This document shows, piece after piece, positions 16,859 to 26,837 of a DNA stretch of 64,000 bases. The position numbers and the translations under genes are program-made. Source of the stretch: Microbacterium galbinum. Its GTDB lineage: Bacteria; Actinomycetota; Actinomycetes; Actinomycetales; Microbacteriaceae. Where the stretch lies: NCBI RefSeq assembly GCF_023101185.1, contig NZ_CP078077.1, positions 649,630 through 713,629 of the forward strand, read 5' to 3'. Every line of letters begins with the position of its first letter. Position 1 is the first letter of the stretch. The notes under the pieces were generated by a model that was not told where the DNA came from, did not search any database, and was given only the letters and a program-made list of their open reading frames with translations.

Positions 16859-18154
16859 ATGAACAGCAGAAGGCACTCCCTCGCCGCCGCGGCGGCACTG
16901 ACCGCCGTCGGCGCGCTCGTCCTGAGCGGATGCACCGGCGGCACCCCCGACGGCGGCGACGGCGACGGCTCGTCGATGACCCTGTGGCACAACTCGACCA
17001 CCGGCCCCGGCGTCGAGTTCTGGGAGAAGACGGTCGCCGACTTCGAGGAGGCCAACCCCGGCGTCTCGATCACCGTCCAGTCGATCCAGAACGAAGATCT
17101 CGACGGCAAGCTCCAGACCGCGCTCAACTCCGGCGATGCGCCCGACATCTTCCTGCAGCGCGGAGGCGGCAAGATGGCCGCGATGGTCAAGGCCGGTCAG
17201 CTCAAGGACCTCACCGGTTCGCTGTCGGATGCCGTGACCGACGAGATCCCGGCCGCCGCGTTCTCGGCCAGCAGTCTCGACGACAAGATCTACGCGATGC
17301 CCGTCGCCGTGCTGCCCGGCGGGCTGTTCTACAGCCAGGACCTCTTCGACGAGGCCGGCATCACCGAGAACCCCACGACGCTGTCCGAGCTCGAGGACGC
17401 GACGGCCGCGCTGCGCACCGCCGGCATCGAACCCATCGCGCTCGGCGCGAAGGACGCCTGGCCCGCCGCGCACTGGTACTACTGGATGGCTCTGCGCGAG
17501 TGCAGCGCCGACACGCTGGCGAAGGCCGCCGACGAGATGAACTTCGACGACGACTGCTGGGTGCGCGCGGGCGAGGATCTCGAGGCCTTCGCCGCGACCG
17601 AGCCGTTCAACTCCGGATTCCTCACGACCACGGCCCAGCAGGGTGCGGGCAGCTCGGCCGGACTCATCGCGAACCACCAGGCCGGCATGGAGCTGATGGG
17701 TGCCTGGAACCCCGGTGTCATCGGCTCGCTCACGCCCGACCAGCAGCCGCTCGCCGATCTCGCCTGGTTCCCGTTCCCCGAGATCGAGGGCGGCGAGGGC
17801 GAACCCGGTTCGATGATGGGCGGCGTCGACGGGTACTCGTGCTCGGTCGATGCTCCGGACGCCTGCGTCGATTTCCTGAACTACCTCGGGTCGGCCGAGG
17901 TGCAGACCGCCTACTACACCGCGTTCAACGCCCCGCCGGTGAACACGGTGGCGCAGGAGGCCGTGACCGAGCCGTACCTGCAGTCGATCCTCGAGGCCTA
18001 CAACGCCGCGCCGTACGCGTCGCAGTGGCTCGACACCGTCTACGGCCAGAACGTCGGCAACGCCCTCAACGTCGCCGTCGTCGACATGCTCGCGGGTCAG
18101 GGATCACCGGAAGACATCGTCAAGGCTGTCCAGGATGCCGCTGCGAAGGCGTGA
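16859..18154 (+). CDS. Sugar ABC importer, substrate-binding lipoprotein
   Basis: The 431-residue protein has a lipoprotein signal peptide (lipobox LSGC, cysteine at about residue 24) followed by a Gly/Asp-rich spacer and a family 1 extracellular solute-binding domain, as for oligosaccharide importers. GAGGAG precedes the ATG. It captures a sugar outside the cell and hands it to the two permeases encoded next. The downstream GH3 glycosidase suggests a beta-linked gluco- or xylo-oligosaccharide. No ATPase gene is in the operon, so a shared MsiK-type ATPase elsewhere is likely, as is common in actinobacteria. Confidence 0.9.
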   Translation: MNSRRHSLAAAAALTAVGALVLSGCTGGTPDGGDGDGSSMTLWHNSTTGPGVEFWEKTVADFEEANPGVSITVQSIQNEDLDGKLQTALNSGDAPDIFLQRGGGKMAAMVKAGQLKDLTGSLSDAVTDEIPAAAFSASSLDDKIYAMPVAVLPGGLFYSQDLFDEAGITENPTTLSELEDATAALRTAGIEPIALGAKDAWPAAHWYYWMALRECSADTLAKAADEMNFDDDCWVRAGEDLEAFAATEPFNSGFLTTTAQQGAGSSAGLIANHQAGMELMGAWNPGVIGSLTPDQQPLADLAWFPFPEIEGGEGEPGSMMGGVDGYSCSVDAPDACVDFLNYLGSAEVQTAYYTAFNAPPVNTVAQEAVTEPYLQSILEAYNAAPYASQWLDTVYGQNVGNALNVAVVDMLAGQGSPEDIVKAVQDAAAKA

Positions 18155-19076
18155 GGCGGCCGCCCGGCTGGAAGTGATCCTTCTGGCCGGGCCCGCCCTG
18201 GTCGTCTTCCTCGCCTTCGTCATCTTCCCCGTGCTGATGGCCGCGTACTACGGCTTCTTCAGCTGGCAGGGGTACGGGGCTCCCACCGACTTCGTGGGTC
18301 TGAAGAACTATCTGACGATCCTGCAGGACCCGCTGTTCCACGACGCCCTCGCGCACAACGGCTTCATCCTGGTGATGTCGCTCGTGCTGCAGGGCCCGGC
18401 CGCCATCCTGCTCGCGCTGCTGCTCAACCGGCGCATGCGCGGGCAGTCGCTGATCCGGGTGCTCATCTTCATCCCCTACGTGATCTCCGAGGTCGTCGTC
18501 GGCACCGGGTGGAGCCTGATGCTCCAGACCAGCGGCGCCTTCAACGCCCTGCTCGAGAACGCGGGTCTGGGGTGGCTGGCGGCGGACTGGCTGTCGAATC
18601 CCGACATCGCGATCTGGACGCTGATGGTCATCATCACCTGGAAGTACGTCGGGTTCGCCGTGATCCTGTTCCTCGCGGGCCTCCAGGGGATTCCCGAGGA
18701 GCTGCACGAGGCGGCCGCGATCGACGGGGCCTCGTACTGGCAGATCCAGTGGCGCATCACGCTGCCGCTGCTCGCCCCGACGCTGCGCATCTGGGCCTTC
18801 CTGTCGATCATCGGCTCGCTGCAGCTGTTCGATCTCGTCTACATCATCTGGGGGCAGTACATCGCCTCGACCGCCGGCACCTCGACCATGGCCACGTACA
18901 TGGTCGGCGAGGGCCGCAATGCCGGCAACTTCGGCTACGGCAACGCCGTCGCCGTCGTGCTGTTCCTGATCTCGCTCGTGGTCGCCCTCATCTATCAGCG
19001 CGCCGTGCTCAGGCGCGACACCGAGGGCGCCCTCACCGGGCCCGCCTCCGCGAAGAGGAAGAGGAAGAACCGATGA
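18135..19076 (+). CDS. Sugar ABC importer permease (MalF type)
   Basis: The 313-residue protein has six membrane helices and the cytoplasmic EAA loop (EELHEAAAIDGASYWQIQWRI) that docks the ATPase. It overlaps the binding-protein gene by 20 bases and the next permease by ATGA. The basic KRKRK C-terminus fits an inside end. It forms the membrane channel with the second permease. Confidence 0.92.
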   Translation: MPLRRREAAARLEVILLAGPALVVFLAFVIFPVLMAAYYGFFSWQGYGAPTDFVGLKNYLTILQDPLFHDALAHNGFILVMSLVLQGPAAILLALLLNRRMRGQSLIRVLIFIPYVISEVVVGTGWSLMLQTSGAFNALLENAGLGWLAADWLSNPDIAIWTLMVIITWKYVGFAVILFLAGLQGIPEELHEAAAIDGASYWQIQWRITLPLLAPTLRIWAFLSIIGSLQLFDLVYIIWGQYIASTAGTSTMATYMVGEGRNAGNFGYGNAVAVVLFLISLVVALIYQRAVLRRDTEGALTGPASAKRKRKNR

Positions 19077-19954
19077 CCGCCACCTCGCTGCTCGTGACGC
19101 AGCGTCCCGGGCGCACCGGGCGCTCCGCCCGTCCCCGCCTGCCCTGGGCGCACCCGACCGTGTACTTCGTGGCGCTGATCGTCGTCGGGCTCATGCTCGC
19201 CCCGATCGCGTACATCGTCATCGGCGGCTTCCGTACGAACGCGCAGATCACGACCGACCCCTCCGGTCTCCCGCAGCCGTGGGTGTTCTCGAACTACCTC
19301 GACGTCATCACCGGAGGGATCTTCTGGCGCCAGGTGCTGAACTCGACGATCGTCGCGGTCGCCACCACCGCCGGGGTGGTCGCGCTGGGACTCATGGCCG
19401 CCTACGTGCTGGCCCGCTACCGGTTCGCCGGTCGCGGCGTGCTCTACGCCTTCTTCGCGGCGGGGCTCATGTTCCCGCTGACGGTCGCGATCACGCCGTT
19501 GTACATCGTGGTGCGCAACCTCGGCCTGATGAACTCCCTCGGGGGCGTGATCCTCCCGCAGATCGCCTTCGCCCTGCCCACCACGATCATCATCCTCGTG
19601 CCGTTCCTCCGGGCGATCCCCGACGAGATCCAGGAGGCCGCCTTCATCGACGGCTGCAGCCGCATCGGCTTCTTCTGGCGAATGGTGCTGCCGCTGTCTC
19701 TGCCGGGGGTCATCACCACCGGCATCCTGGCGTTCATCGGCAGTTGGAACGGCTACCTGCTGCCGCTGTTCATCCTCAACGACGCCTCGGCGTTCACCCT
19801 CCCGCTCGGCGTGCAGTCGTTCTCGTCGCAGTATTCGGTCGACACGGCCAAAGTGCTCGCGTTCACGTCGCTGTCGATGATCCCCGCGCTCATCTTCTTC
19901 AGCCTGTTCGAGCGGCGCATCGTGGGCGGGCTGACCGGTGCCGTCAAGGGCTGA
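19073..19954 (+). CDS. Sugar ABC importer permease (MalG type)
   Basis: The 293-residue protein has six membrane helices and the EAA loop EIQEAAFIDGCSRIGFFWRM. The start at 19073 overlaps the previous stop as ATGA; the longer upstream frame is the shadow of the first permease. It pairs with the MalF-type subunit to form the importer channel. Confidence 0.92.
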   Translation: MTATSLLVTQRPGRTGRSARPRLPWAHPTVYFVALIVVGLMLAPIAYIVIGGFRTNAQITTDPSGLPQPWVFSNYLDVITGGIFWRQVLNSTIVAVATTAGVVALGLMAAYVLARYRFAGRGVLYAFFAAGLMFPLTVAITPLYIVVRNLGLMNSLGGVILPQIAFALPTTIIILVPFLRAIPDEIQEAAFIDGCSRIGFFWRMVLPLSLPGVITTGILAFIGSWNGYLLPLFILNDASAFTLPLGVQSFSSQYSVDTAKVLAFTSLSMIPALIFFSLFERRIVGGLTGAVKG

Positions 19955-20000
19955 ACGCGCCATCGGCGCCCCATCGCACTCCGTACGGAAAGAGATCATC

Positions 20001-22361
20001 GTGTCACACGACACCACCGCGCACTCGACGCCCACCGCGTCGACGCAGACCCCGCGCCCGCCCCTCTCGCCGCGCGTCGCCGCGCTCCTCGCCGAGATGA
20101 CCCTCGACGAGAAGCAGGCACAGCTGGTCGGGTTCTGGGTCGACCAGGGAGACGAGGTCGTCGCCCCGATGGCCGGCGAGAAGAAGACCTCGACGCGCTA
20201 CGAAGAGGCCACCGCTCACGGCATCGGCCACCTCACGCGCGTCTACGGGACCCGCCCCGTCGACCCCGGCGAGCGCGCCGCATGGCTGTGGTCGGAGCAG
20301 GCCCGCCTGCAGCGCGAGACCCGCCTCGGCATTCCCGCGCTCGTGCACGAGGAGTGCCTGACCGGCCTCGCGGCATGGCAGGCGGCGACGTATCCGACGC
20401 CGCTCGCCTGGGGAGCGTCGTTCGACCCGGCGCTCGTGGAGCGGGTGGGCGCGGCGATCGGCTCGTCGATGCGCACGCTCGGCATCCACCAGGGGCTGGC
20501 CCCGGTGCTCGACGTCGTGCGCGATCCGCGGTGGGGACGCGTCGACGAGTGCATCGCCGAGGACCCCCTGGTCGTCGGCGTGATCGGCACCGCCTACGTG
20601 CGCGGCATGCAGTCGCAGGGCGTGCACGCGACGCTCAAGCACTTCGTGGGGTACTCGGCGTCGCGCGCCGGGCGCAACCACGCTCCGGTGCACGCCGGTG
20701 GGCGCGAGATCGAGGATGTGCTGCTGCCGCCGTTCGAGATGGCCGTGCGCGAGGGCGGAGTGCGCAGCGTCATGAACTCGTACACCGACATCGACGGCAT
20801 CCCGGTGGCGGCCGACGCGCACTACCTCGACGACATCCTGCGCGAGCGGTGGGGTTTCGACGGTGTGGTGGTGTCGGACTACTTCGCCGTCGACTTCCTG
20901 CGCTCGATGCACCGCATCGCCGCCGACTCGTCCGAGGCCGCGGCTCTGGCCCTCACCGCCGGCATCGACGTCGAGCTCCCCTCGCCCGACGCGTACACCA
21001 CGCTCGCGGCGCAGGTGCGCCAGGGCACGCTCGCCGAAGAGCTGCTCGATCGAGCGGTCGGTCGTGTGCTCGCGCAGAAGGAGAAGCTCGGGCTGCTGGA
21101 CGCCGACTTCACCGCCGCTCCGCCGACGGCCGTCGATCTCGACTCCCCCGCGCACCGCGCTCTCGCCCGCGAGCTCGCGGAGGAGTCGATCGTGCTGCTG
21201 AGCAACGACGGCATCCTGCCCCTGGTCGCGGACCCCACCAGGCGCATCGCCGTGATCGGCCCCAATGCCGACAGCACCGAGGCGCTGATGGGCTGCTACT
21301 CCTTCGTCAACCACGTGCTCGCCCACCACCCCTCGACGCCCGCCGGCATCGCCCTGCCGACGGTGCTCGAGGCCTTACGCGCCGAGCTGCCGGACGCGAC
21401 CGTGACGCACGCGGTCGGCTGCGCCGCCGAAGGCGACGACCGCAGCGGGATCGCGGATGCCGTCGCCACCGCGCGAGCCGCGGATCTCGCCGTGGTCGTC
21501 GTGGGCGACCGCGCGGGGCTGTTCGGCCGCGGAACGGTCGGCGAGGGCAACGACGTCGACACCCTCGATCTGCCGGGCGTGCAGCGGGAACTCGTCGAGG
21601 CGATCGTCGAGACCGGCACGCCCGTGGTGCTCGTCGCCATGACGGGTCGCCCCTACGCCCTGGACTGGGCGCTGCCGCCGCGTGCGACGCCGGGCGGAGC
21701 ATCCGCGGGTCTCGGCGCCGTGAACTCCCCCGCGGCGGCCCGCGTCTCGGAGGAGGCTCCGGCCGCGCGCCAGCCGGCTGCGGTGCTGCAGACGTTCTTC
21801 CCCGGTGAGGAGGGCGCCCCCGCTCTCGCACGCCTGCTCACGGGACGCGTCGACCCGTCGGGGCGTCTGCCCGTCTCGCTGCCGCGTTCCGCCGGCGCGC
21901 AGCCGTACTCGTACCTGCACCCCGTGCTCGGCGGACGCACCGACATCACGAGCGTCGACCCCACACCCGTTCGCCCCTTCGGGTTCGGACTCGGCTACAC
22001 GTCGTTCACGCGCACGGCGATCGAGGCCGATGCGACGGTCGTCGCCGGAGCCTCGTTCCGCGTCGCGGTCGAGGTGAACAACGTCGGAGGGCGTGACGGC
22101 GTCGACGTCGTGCAGCTCTACGCGCACGACGAGGTCGCGAGCGTCGTGCGCCCCGTGGCTCAGCTGATCGGATTCGAGCGGATCGGGCTGGCCGCCGGTG
22201 AGAGCAGGCGCGTCACGTTCGACGTGCCCACCGAGCGCCTCGCCTTCACCGGGCGCGACGGCGTGCGCCGGGTCGAGCCCGGGCGGATCCGTCTCTGGGT
22301 CGGCGAGGCGTGCGACCACGAGGAGGCCGTGACGACCATCGAGATCGTCACGGCCCCCTGA
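20001..22361 (+). CDS. Glycoside hydrolase family 3 beta-glycosidase
   Basis: This is a 786-residue GH3 enzyme, probably beta-glucosidase or beta-xylosidase, cytoplasmic (no signal peptide). The TIM barrel holds VLDVVRDPRWGRVDE, KHF and the nucleophile aspartate in VVVSDYFAV. The second domain and a C-terminal fibronectin-III-like domain follow FGFGLGYTSF. GTG 20001 is preferred because GGAAAGAG lies seven bases upstream; ATG 19938 would extend it by 21 residues into the permease gene. It should split the oligosaccharide imported by the adjoining ABC system. Confidence 0.88.
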   Translation: MSHDTTAHSTPTASTQTPRPPLSPRVAALLAEMTLDEKQAQLVGFWVDQGDEVVAPMAGEKKTSTRYEEATAHGIGHLTRVYGTRPVDPGERAAWLWSEQARLQRETRLGIPALVHEECLTGLAAWQAATYPTPLAWGASFDPALVERVGAAIGSSMRTLGIHQGLAPVLDVVRDPRWGRVDECIAEDPLVVGVIGTAYVRGMQSQGVHATLKHFVGYSASRAGRNHAPVHAGGREIEDVLLPPFEMAVREGGVRSVMNSYTDIDGIPVAADAHYLDDILRERWGFDGVVVSDYFAVDFLRSMHRIAADSSEAAALALTAGIDVELPSPDAYTTLAAQVRQGTLAEELLDRAVGRVLAQKEKLGLLDADFTAAPPTAVDLDSPAHRALARELAEESIVLLSNDGILPLVADPTRRIAVIGPNADSTEALMGCYSFVNHVLAHHPSTPAGIALPTVLEALRAELPDATVTHAVGCAAEGDDRSGIADAVATARAADLAVVVVGDRAGLFGRGTVGEGNDVDTLDLPGVQRELVEAIVETGTPVVLVAMTGRPYALDWALPPRATPGGASAGLGAVNSPAAARVSEEAPAARQPAAVLQTFFPGEEGAPALARLLTGRVDPSGRLPVSLPRSAGAQPYSYLHPVLGGRTDITSVDPTPVRPFGFGLGYTSFTRTAIEADATVVAGASFRVAVEVNNVGGRDGVDVVQLYAHDEVASVVRPVAQLIGFERIGLAAGESRRVTFDVPTERLAFTGRDGVRRVEPGRIRLWVGEACDHEEAVTTIEIVTAP

Positions 22362-22372
22362 GCGGGGGTGCC

Positions 22373-22426
22373 CTTCGACAGGCTCAGGGACCCAGCTCGG
22401 ACAGTGAATCGCTGAGCCTGTCGAAG
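22373..22426. terminator. Hairpin between convergent genes, repeat-derived
   Basis: Two perfect 15-base arms (22373-22387 and 22412-22426; CTTCGACAGGCTCAG and its complement) flank a 24-base loop. The site is between the converging GH3 and FBP genes, so it can act as a bidirectional terminator. Each arm resembles the units at 28156-28246, which suggests a dispersed repeat family. Confidence 0.7.
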
Positions 22427-22446
22427 CGTCCCCGCACGAGACTCCC

Positions 22447-22932
22447 TCAGGCGTCGAGGCCGGCGAGGAAGGCGCGCACGTGCTCGCCCAGCTTCACGAT
22501 GCGCAGATCGCGGGCGAGCTCGCGGTCGAAGCCCTCGTAGGCGAGCGGGGGCAGCCGGCGCACGTTCTCGGAGCATCCGAAGTTCGCGCACACCAGGGTG
22601 CCGATCGTGTCGCCCTTGCGACCGGCCGGCCCGGCCTTGCGCGCGGTGAACAGCTGCACGTCGTTGCGGAGCGTGACGTCCTCGCACCACGAGCACTGGG
22701 CGCGGGCGATCACGCGCTGCTCGGCCTGCTGCAGCAGGGCGCCGGTGAACTCGCCGTCCACCTCGGTGATCACGTAGGCGCGACGCGGCGCCTTGGGGTC
22801 GACCCAGCCGAGATAGTCGATCCGGTCGAAATCGATGTCGGCGAAACCGGCGGGCAGGTTCAGGTCGGAGACCTCTTTGCGGGAGGCGTTGCGGAAGGAG
22901 GCGCGGATGGCGCGCTCGTCGATGGGACGCAT
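22447..22932 (-). CDS. FBP-domain treble-clef zinc-finger protein
   Basis: The 161-residue protein has the FBP C-terminal treble-clef zinc finger: CSWC at about residue 80 and CANFGC near 115 supply four cysteines. The family includes FusB-type elongation-factor-G binding proteins, which release EF-G from stalled ribosomes and can give fusidic-acid tolerance. Many actinobacterial members have no known role. The N-terminal half is the helical part expected. It stands alone between GH3 and putA. Confidence 0.78.
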   Translation of the reverse strand: MRPIDERAIRASFRNASRKEVSDLNLPAGFADIDFDRIDYLGWVDPKAPRRAYVITEVDGEFTGALLQQAEQRVIARAQCSWCEDVTLRNDVQLFTARKAGPAGRKGDTIGTLVCANFGCSENVRRLPPLAYEGFDRELARDLRIVKLGEHVRAFLAGLDA

Positions 22933-23170
22933 GGGAGTGGGTGCTTTCGTCTGATGCTCGCCACGGGAGGACGAGTCGAGAGGTGGAGGTGGAGGGAACG
23001 ATGAAGCACCGGAGACGGCATCCGCCTCCGGCTGATCGTCAGCCTCTGCCCGCGGCGCTGTGCGCGCCTGCGGCTCCTGCCTGCGCCACCCGGGCGCTCC
23101 TCGAGAACATCACCCGGCGAGCCTACACCCGCCCCGGCGGCGTGGGCCGGGAACGCGGGGGAACGCGACG
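22933..23170. other. Spacer upstream of the FBP gene, no gene seen
   Basis: About 240 bases between the FBP start and the putA terminator. A short plus-strand frame has a plausible purine-rich site near 22990 but encodes a Pro/Arg/Ala-rich peptide with no recognisable features. The FBP promoter must lie here but I could not place it. Confidence 0.35.
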
Positions 23171-23202
23171 AAGGCCCGCCCCGTCGTGACGGGGCGGGCC
23201 TT
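23171..23202 (-). terminator. Terminator hairpin after putA
   Basis: A perfect 13-bp stem (AAGGCCCGCCCCG, 23171-23183, with 23190-23202) and six-base loop lies 14 bases beyond the putA stop. It has only a short T run, as is usual at this GC content. Confidence 0.75.
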
Positions 23203-23216
23203 CGAACGTGCGCGGG

Positions 23217-26200
23217 TCAGGCCGTGAGCGTGGGGATCTCGTAGCGGCGCGGGGTGCCGAAGCGGTGCGCCGAGACCGACACGGCCTGCTCCCGCAGGTA
23301 CGGGAGCATCTCGATGCGACCGGCGGTGAGGACCGGCTGGCCGTAGACCGCGACGGCCGGGGAGCCGCCGGTACGGGCCGCGGTGTCGGCCGTGCTGCCG
23401 CCGACGAGACGGATGCGTCCGCCGGTCTGCGCGAGGCGAGCGGCGCGGGCGGTCCAGGCGGTGCCGTTCTCGACCGCGATCGTGACGCCGGCGGCGCGCA
23501 ACCACGACGACACGGATGCCGGGAGGTCGGCCGCCGCGCTCACCGTGAGCGCTGCTCCCGTGCGGAGTCCGGCCGCGAGGGCGCGGATCACGTGCACGGT
23601 CGTCGCGTCCTCGATGCGCACCGTGACGGGCACGGCGTCGTAGCGCAGGGCGTTCTGCTCGGTCTCGAGGCCGGTCGCGTCGACCACGGCGCCGAACTCC
23701 GCGGCCCATGCGGCCACGTCGGTCGACAGCGCGCCGGCGAGCCAGGCCGCATCCTCGCCCGAGAGGTCACCGGCGGCGACGAGCGCGGCCTTCGACAGGG
23801 CATCGGTGGGGGCATCCGCGGCGATCGGGGCGTCGACCCAGTCGGACAGGCCGATGAGGTAGCTCGGGCCACCCGCCTTGGTGCCGGCGCCGACGGCGGC
23901 CTTCTTCCAGCCGCCGAAGGGCTGACGCTGCACGATGGCGCCGGTGGTGCCGCGGTTGACGTAGAGGTTTCCGGCCTGCACGGTCGCGAGCCACTGGGCG
24001 ACCTCGTCCTCGTCGAGCGAGTGCAGACCCGAGGTGAGGCCGTAGTCGATCGCGTTGACGAGGGCGGTGGCCTCCTCGAGCGTCTTCGCCGTCATGATGC
24101 CGAGCACCGGTCCGAAGTACTCCGTGAGGTGGAACGGGCTGCCGGCCGCGACACCCGAACGGATGCCGGGGCGCCAGTACTGCCCCTCGTCGTCGAGCTT
24201 CTGGGGCTTCATCACCCAGTTCTCCCCGGGCTCGAGCGTGGTGAGGGCGTGGAGCAGCTTGCCCTCGGCGGGTGCGATGAGCGGTCCGATGCGGCTGGAG
24301 CCGTCGCTGGGGGCGCCGACCTTGTAGGAGCCGACGGCGTCGACGAGCTGGCGGCGGAACCGCTCGCTCTCGGCGACCGTGCCCACGAGGATCACGAGCG
24401 AGGCGGCCGAGCACTTCTGGCCCGCGTGACCGAACGCCGAGTAGGCGACGTCCTTCGCGGCGAGGTCGAGGTCGGCGCTGGGGGTGACGATGATCGCGTT
24501 CTTGCCGCTGGTCTCGGCGAGCAGGGGCAGGTCGGGGCGGAAGCTGCGGAACAGCTCGGCCGTCTCGTATCCGCCGGTGAGGATGACGCGCTCGACGGCG
24601 GGGTGGCTGATCAGCTGCGTGCCGAGTTCGCGCTCCTCGAGCTGCACGTACTGCAGCACCTCGCGGGGCACTCCGGCCTCCCACAGCGCCTCGACCATGA
24701 CCGCGCCGGATCGGGCGGCCTGGGCGGCGGGCTTGATCACGACCGGGGAGCCGGCCGCGAGGGCGGCGAGCGTCGATCCGGCGGGGATCGCGACGGGGAA
24801 GTTCCACGGCGGGGTGACCACGGTCAGCCCGACGGGACGGTGCTCCGCGCCCGCGATGTTCTCGGCGCGCTTCGCGCTCTCGGCGTAGTAGTGCGCGAAG
24901 TCGATGGCCTCCGACACCTCGGGGTCGCCCTGCTCGAGCACCTTGCCGGCCTCCGAGCCCATGACCTCGAGCAGATCGGCGCGACGGGCTTCGAGCACAT
25001 CGCCCGCACGGTGCAGGATCTCGGCACGACCGGCGGCGCCGAGCGCACGCCAGGCTTCGCCTGCGGCGACGGCCTCGGCGATCACGGTGTCGAGGGCTGC
25101 GGCATCCGACAGCGTGTGCGTGCGCACGGTCCTGTCGCCGAGCGTCGAGGACTCCATGCGCGAGCGGATGCCGTCGCCCCACGCGCGGTTCGCGGCGAGG
25201 CTGGGATCGGTGTCGGGGGTGTTCTCGAAGCCGTCGCGCGGGGCGGCGGGCGCTGCCTGCGTGCGGTCCTGCACGCGGTTCGAGCCGGGGACCTCGGTCG
25301 GCATCGACGCGATCGAGGCGAGGAAGCGGTCGCGCTCACGGGCGAAGAGCGCGGGCTGCTCGTCGAGGTCGAACACGGCCGACATGAAGTTGTCGGTCGA
25401 CGCGCCCTCTTCCAGGCGGCGGATCAGGTACGCGATCGCGACGTCGAACTCGGCCGGGTGCACGACCGGCGTGTAGAGCAGCAGCGAGCCGACGGTGCGG
25501 CGCACGACGGTGGCCTGCGCGGATGCCATGCCGAGAAGCATCTCGAACTCGATCCCGTCGGTGGCGCCGCGCCGGTTCGCGAGCAGCCAGGCGAGGGCGA
25601 TGTCGAAGAGGTTGTGACCGGCGATGCCGATGCGCACGTTGCCGATGCGGTCGGGGTGCAGGGCGTAGTCAAGCACGGCCTTGTACGAGGCATCCGATGC
25701 CTCCTTGCTGTGCCAGGTGGCGAGCGGCCAGTCGTGCGACTCGGCGTCGACGCGCTCCATGGGCAGGTTCGCGCCCTTGACGACGCGCACCTTGATCGGC
25801 GCACCGCCGGAGGCCGTGCGGGCCGCCGACCACTCCTGCAGGCGGATCATCGCACCGAGGGCGTCGGGCAGGTAGGCCTGCAGCACGATGCCGGCCTCGA
25901 GCGAGCGGAACTCCTCGCGCTCGAGGATCGTCGTGAAGACCGCGATCGTGAGGTCGAGGTCCTTGAACTCCTCCATGTCGAGGTTGATGAACTTGCCGCG
26001 CTTCACGGCGATGCGGTACAGCGGGGCGAGGGCGTCGACGGCGTGCGCGACCGCGTCGTCGAAGGCCCAGGGGCTGTGCGGGGCGACGGTGGAGGAGACC
26101 TTGATCGAGACGTAGTCGACGTCGCTGCGCTCGAGCAGGCGACGGGTGCCGTCGAGGCGGCGCGCGGCCTCCTCCTCGCCGAGGATCGCCTCGCCGAGCA

Positions 26201-26693
26201 GGTTGACGTTGAGGTGCACGCCGTCGGTCGACTTGATGCGCGTGATGGCCTTGCCGAGCTTCGCGTCGGTGGCGTCGACGATGAGGTGGCGCACCATGCC
26301 GCGCAGCACCCGGCGGCTGATCGGCACGACGATGCCGGGGAACGCGGGGGCGAGTGCACCGCCGAGCTTGATGAGCCCGCGCAGCGCGCCGGGCAGGAAC
26401 GCCGGGGTGAGCGGCACGAGGTCGCGGAGGTTGGCGGCCGCGACCCTGAGGTCTTCGGGGCGCACGACGCCGTCGACGAAGCCGACCGTGAAGTCGAGGC
26501 CGTTCGGGTCGCTCAGCACACCGGCGAGGCGCTTGGCGGCGGTGTCGGCCGGCACCTCGCGGCTCTCGACGAGCCAGCGCTGGACGAGTGCGACCGCGTC
26601 GTCGGCGAGGGCGGCGAGCTCTGCGCTGCCGGTCGGGGCGGTCTCGGCCGGGGCCGTCTTGGCCGGGGCCGTCTCGGGAGTGGTCTGCGTCAT
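23217..26693 (-). CDS. putA: Bifunctional proline dehydrogenase / L-glutamate-gamma-semialdehyde dehydrogenase
   Basis: This 1158-residue PutA oxidises proline to glutamate in two coupled steps. The FAD proline-dehydrogenase barrel spans about residues 130-440 (motif RRGATDGIEFEMLLG). The NAD aldehyde-dehydrogenase domain spans about 500-1000, with catalytic cysteine in GQKCSAAS and glutamate in LLAETSGKN, and a C-terminal lid-like domain follows. There is no N-terminal ribbon-helix-helix DNA-binding domain, so it does not regulate itself. ATG 26693 with GAGGA upstream was chosen; the longer frame is the antisense of the LysR gene. That divergent LysR gene is the likely activator. Confidence 0.95.
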   Translation of the reverse strand: MTQTTPETAPAKTAPAETAPTGSAELAALADDAVALVQRWLVESREVPADTAAKRLAGVLSDPNGLDFTVGFVDGVVRPEDLRVAAANLRDLVPLTPAFLPGALRGLIKLGGALAPAFPGIVVPISRRVLRGMVRHLIVDATDAKLGKAITRIKSTDGVHLNVNLLGEAILGEEEAARRLDGTRRLLERSDVDYVSIKVSSTVAPHSPWAFDDAVAHAVDALAPLYRIAVKRGKFINLDMEEFKDLDLTIAVFTTILEREEFRSLEAGIVLQAYLPDALGAMIRLQEWSAARTASGGAPIKVRVVKGANLPMERVDAESHDWPLATWHSKEASDASYKAVLDYALHPDRIGNVRIGIAGHNLFDIALAWLLANRRGATDGIEFEMLLGMASAQATVVRRTVGSLLLYTPVVHPAEFDVAIAYLIRRLEEGASTDNFMSAVFDLDEQPALFARERDRFLASIASMPTEVPGSNRVQDRTQAAPAAPRDGFENTPDTDPSLAANRAWGDGIRSRMESSTLGDRTVRTHTLSDAAALDTVIAEAVAAGEAWRALGAAGRAEILHRAGDVLEARRADLLEVMGSEAGKVLEQGDPEVSEAIDFAHYYAESAKRAENIAGAEHRPVGLTVVTPPWNFPVAIPAGSTLAALAAGSPVVIKPAAQAARSGAVMVEALWEAGVPREVLQYVQLEERELGTQLISHPAVERVILTGGYETAELFRSFRPDLPLLAETSGKNAIIVTPSADLDLAAKDVAYSAFGHAGQKCSAASLVILVGTVAESERFRRQLVDAVGSYKVGAPSDGSSRIGPLIAPAEGKLLHALTTLEPGENWVMKPQKLDDEGQYWRPGIRSGVAAGSPFHLTEYFGPVLGIMTAKTLEEATALVNAIDYGLTSGLHSLDEDEVAQWLATVQAGNLYVNRGTTGAIVQRQPFGGWKKAAVGAGTKAGGPSYLIGLSDWVDAPIAADAPTDALSKAALVAAGDLSGEDAAWLAGALSTDVAAWAAEFGAVVDATGLETEQNALRYDAVPVTVRIEDATTVHVIRALAAGLRTGAALTVSAAADLPASVSSWLRAAGVTIAVENGTAWTARAARLAQTGGRIRLVGGSTADTAARTGGSPAVAVYGQPVLTAGRIEMLPYLREQAVSVSAHRFGTPRRYEIPTLTA

Positions 26694-26837
26694 CGGGGGT
26701 CCTCTTCGTCTGAGCTCGTACGCCGAGCACGCGCGCGGGTGGGTGCGACTCTCAGTGTGGGGCGCGGCATCCGTTATGAAAAGCGAACGTTTACGATGGG
26801 TACTGTTCGATGTCTTCGATTCTTTCGGGAGGTCTCC

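Noticed and set aside
22941-23189. Small ORF between the FBP gene and putA
   Set aside because: Pro/Arg/Ala-rich with no recognisable feature, and it runs into the putA terminator hairpin.
23208-26760. Upstream extension of the LysR frame opposite putA
   Set aside because: It is the antisense frame of putA; GTG 26838 with GGGAGG gives the proper LysR N-terminus.
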